NCBI RefSeq assembly: GCF_022344005.1
Contig: NZ_CP092189.1
Coordinates: 246,945-310,944 of the forward strand
Reading direction: 5' to 3'
Length of the DNA: 64,000 nucleotides
Source: Deinococcus sp. KNUC1210
GTDB taxonomy: Bacteria > Deinococcota > Deinococci > Deinococcales > Deinococcaceae
Shown: one piece after another, positions 62,526 through 64,000 of the stretch
Layout: every line of letters begins with the position of its first letter
How positions within the stretch are numbered: the stretch's first letter is position 1
The notes under the pieces: model-generated
Told to the model about the DNA's origin: nothing
The model's database searches: none
The model's input: only the letters and a program-made list of their open reading frames with translations
Made by a program: the position numbers and the translations under genes

Positions 62526-63293
62526 ATGACCCAGACACCGCAGACGCAGAATATTCTCGATTCCTTCAAGCTGGACGGCAAAACAGCCGTGGTCACAGGT
62601 GCGGCTCAGGGCATCGGCTTCGAGATTGCACGTGGACTGGCAGAGGCGGGCGCAAACGTCGTCATTGCCGACATGAACCCGGCAGTGGGCGAAGCGGCCG
62701 CAGCCAGCATCGGCGGCAGCTTCGAGACGCTGAACGTGACCGATTCGGCGGCGGTTCGCACGCTGGCTCAGAAGCTCGGTGCTGTCGATATTCTGGTCAA
62801 TAACGCGGGCATCGTTCGCAACGGTCCCGCCGAAACCACCTCCGACGAGGACTGGAAAGCCGTGCTGGGCGTGAACCTCGACGGAGTGTTCTGGTGCTGC
62901 CGCGAGTTCGGAAAACTCATGCTGGAAGCGGGGAAGGGTAGCATCGTCAGTACCGCCAGCATGAGCGGCCTGATATCCAATCACCCGCAGGCGCAGGCGT
63001 CGTACAACGCCAGCAAGGCGGCGGTGATTCATCTGACGCGCAGTCTGGCGGGCGAGTGGGCCGGGCGCGGCGTGCGTGTGAATGCGATTGCGCCGGGCTA
63101 CACCGCGACCCCTCTCACGAAGATGGGCATGTCGAACGAAGACTGGAGCCGCGTCTGGCTGAGCGAAACCCCGATGGGCCGCGTGGCCGAGCCGCGTGAG
63201 ATGGCGGCGGCGGTGCTGTATCTGGCCTCCGACGCTTCGAGCTTCGTGACCGGGCACACGCTGGTGGTGGACGGCGGCTATACCGCGTGGTGA
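62526..63293 (+). CDS. Short-chain dehydrogenase/reductase (polyol-type)
   Basis: The 255-residue SDR has the cofactor motif VVTGAAQGIGFEIA (TGxxxGIG) at about residues 22-35, the NNAG motif DILVNNAGIVRNG, the catalytic Ser in SIVSTASMSG, and YNASKAA (YxxxK). An acidic residue after beta-2 (VIADMN) suggests NAD+ preference. In this cluster it may oxidise an alditol such as arabinitol or sorbitol, but SDR substrates cannot be read from motifs. It lies 217 bp after the mannitol dehydrogenase-like gene and 22 bp before the next dehydrogenase. Confidence 0.9.
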   Translation: MTQTPQTQNILDSFKLDGKTAVVTGAAQGIGFEIARGLAEAGANVVIADMNPAVGEAAAASIGGSFETLNVTDSAAVRTLAQKLGAVDILVNNAGIVRNGPAETTSDEDWKAVLGVNLDGVFWCCREFGKLMLEAGKGSIVSTASMSGLISNHPQAQASYNASKAAVIHLTRSLAGEWAGRGVRVNAIAPGYTATPLTKMGMSNEDWSRVWLSETPMGRVAEPREMAAAVLYLASDASSFVTGHTLVVDGGYTAW

Positions 63294-63315
63294 TCGCACC
63301 AGGGATGAGGTGGAT

Positions 63316-64000
63316 ATGACACAGGCAAGAACATCAAAGACCAGTCTGCTGAACGCCGTTCGCGATCTGAGCTGGGAAGAGCGCACCGTACCGGCTCCCG
63401 GCCCGTTCGAGGTGCGCGTGCAGGTGCAGCGCATCGGCGTATGCGGCTCGGACGTGCACTACTACACCCACGGGCGGATCGGCGGTTTTGTGGTCGAGGC
63501 TCCGCTGGTGCTGGGCCATGAGGTCAGCGGCACCGTCGAGGCAGTGGGCGAGGGTGTGACACGCCTAAAGGTGGGCGACCGGGTGGCGCTGGAACCGGGC
63601 ATTCCCTGCCGCAAATGCGCGTACTGCAAGACCGGACACTACAACCTGTGCCCGCAGATGCACTTCATGGCGACGCCGCCAGTCGACGGAGCGCTGTCTG
63701 AGTGGGTGATCTGGCCCGAAGATTTCACCTTTGCCATTCCGGACAGCATGAGCCTCGATTCGGCGGCGCTGCTGGAACCGCTGGCGGTGGGCGTGTGGGC
63801 GGCCCGGCGCGGCGGCGTCAAGATGGGAGACAGCGTGGCGGTCATCGGAGCCGGGCCGATCGGCTGCACCACGCTTCAGGCCGCGAAGGCAGCGGGCGCG
63901 ACCACCCTGATCGCCGTTGATCTGGAAGACTTTCGGCTTGATCTGGCACGTCAGCTCGGGGCCACGCACACCATCAATGCCCGCACCGAGGACCCGGTGC
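63316..64000 (+). CDS. Sorbitol/xylitol dehydrogenase-like zinc enzyme, partial
   Basis: ATG at 63316 (GAGGTGGAT upstream) opens a medium-chain zinc dehydrogenase that runs off the window after 228 codons. Zinc-ligand regions are GVCGSDVHYYTHGRIGGF and LGHEVSGTVEAVG; the structural zinc loop is CRKCAYCKTGHYNLCPQM; VAVIGAGPIGCTTLQAAKAAG binds NAD. GSDVHYYTHGRIGxF is the mark of sorbitol/xylitol dehydrogenases, which oxidise polyols at C2. As last visible gene of the polyol operon it fits the transporter upstream. Confidence 0.92.
   Translation, partial: MTQARTSKTSLLNAVRDLSWEERTVPAPGPFEVRVQVQRIGVCGSDVHYYTHGRIGGFVVEAPLVLGHEVSGTVEAVGEGVTRLKVGDRVALEPGIPCRKCAYCKTGHYNLCPQMHFMATPPVDGALSEWVIWPEDFTFAIPDSMSLDSAALLEPLAVGVWAARRGGVKMGDSVAVIGAGPIGCTTLQAAKAAGATTLIAVDLEDFRLDLARQLGATHTINARTEDPV

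Overview
The window looks like part of a secondary replicon (plasmid or megaplasmid) of a high-GC bacterium, most likely Deinococcus or a close relative. The reasons are the GC-rich codon use, a RepA-like initiator next to a small ParA/partner pair and an iteron array, and a purine-degradation gene set resembling that of Deinococcus genomes. The genus is an inference; the replicon machinery is seen directly.

Layout. 1-1126: end of a peptide-type ABC operon (XRE-cupin regulator, cupin, permease start). 1312-3613: secreted alpha/beta hydrolase, a chloramphenicol-phosphotransferase-like kinase, a small unknown protein. 3667-7260: replicon core with a small ParA partner, ParA, the Rep initiator, eleven 19-bp iterons and an AT-rich stretch. 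7261-8841: malate synthase. 9210-13023: four type IV prepilin-like genes, the last frameshifted. 13078-22000: glyoxylate/ureide block (glycerate kinase, second malate synthase-like protein, allantoate amidohydrolase, allantoinase, ureidoglycine aminohydrolase, 8-oxoguanine deaminase, LysR regulator). 22028-26485: RocB-like peptidase, sugar isomerase/epimerase, Gfo/Idh/MocA oxidoreductase, DinB-like protein. 26504-38152: purine block (guanine deaminase, xdhC, xdhB, xdhA, MFS transporter, broken HIU hydrolase, uricase, OHCU decarboxylase, glycolate oxidase-like GlcE and GlcD). 38227-42849: 5-oxoprolinase (PxpA and a PxpB-PxpC fusion), broken MarR regulator, S53 peptidase. 42976-50825: broken LacI regulator, sugar ABC transporter, two glycosidases. 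50904-54997: aldo/keto reductase, DUF2090 aldolase-like protein, zinc dehydrogenase, DUF488 protein. 55186-64000: polyol block (kinase, LacI, ABC transporter, mannitol dehydrogenase-like gene, SDR, start of a sorbitol/xylitol dehydrogenase).

How the genes fit together. The two purine blocks together encode guanine to xanthine to urate to allantoin to allantoate to ureidoglycine to ureidoglycolate. Glyoxylate could then be condensed to malate or join the glycerate route. Glycolate oxidase-like subunits would also yield glyoxylate. The divergent xdhA/MFS region and the uraD-uricase promoter both carry the inverted repeat TTTACT-N10-AGTAAA, which points to one shared regulator. The two sugar operons share a design: substrate-binding gene, hairpin, two permeases, no ATPase gene.

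Caution. Six genes are interrupted by eight single-base indels, mostly in short homopolymers. All six read through if one base is restored or removed per site. This may be residual sequencing error or real decay, and the sequence alone cannot decide.
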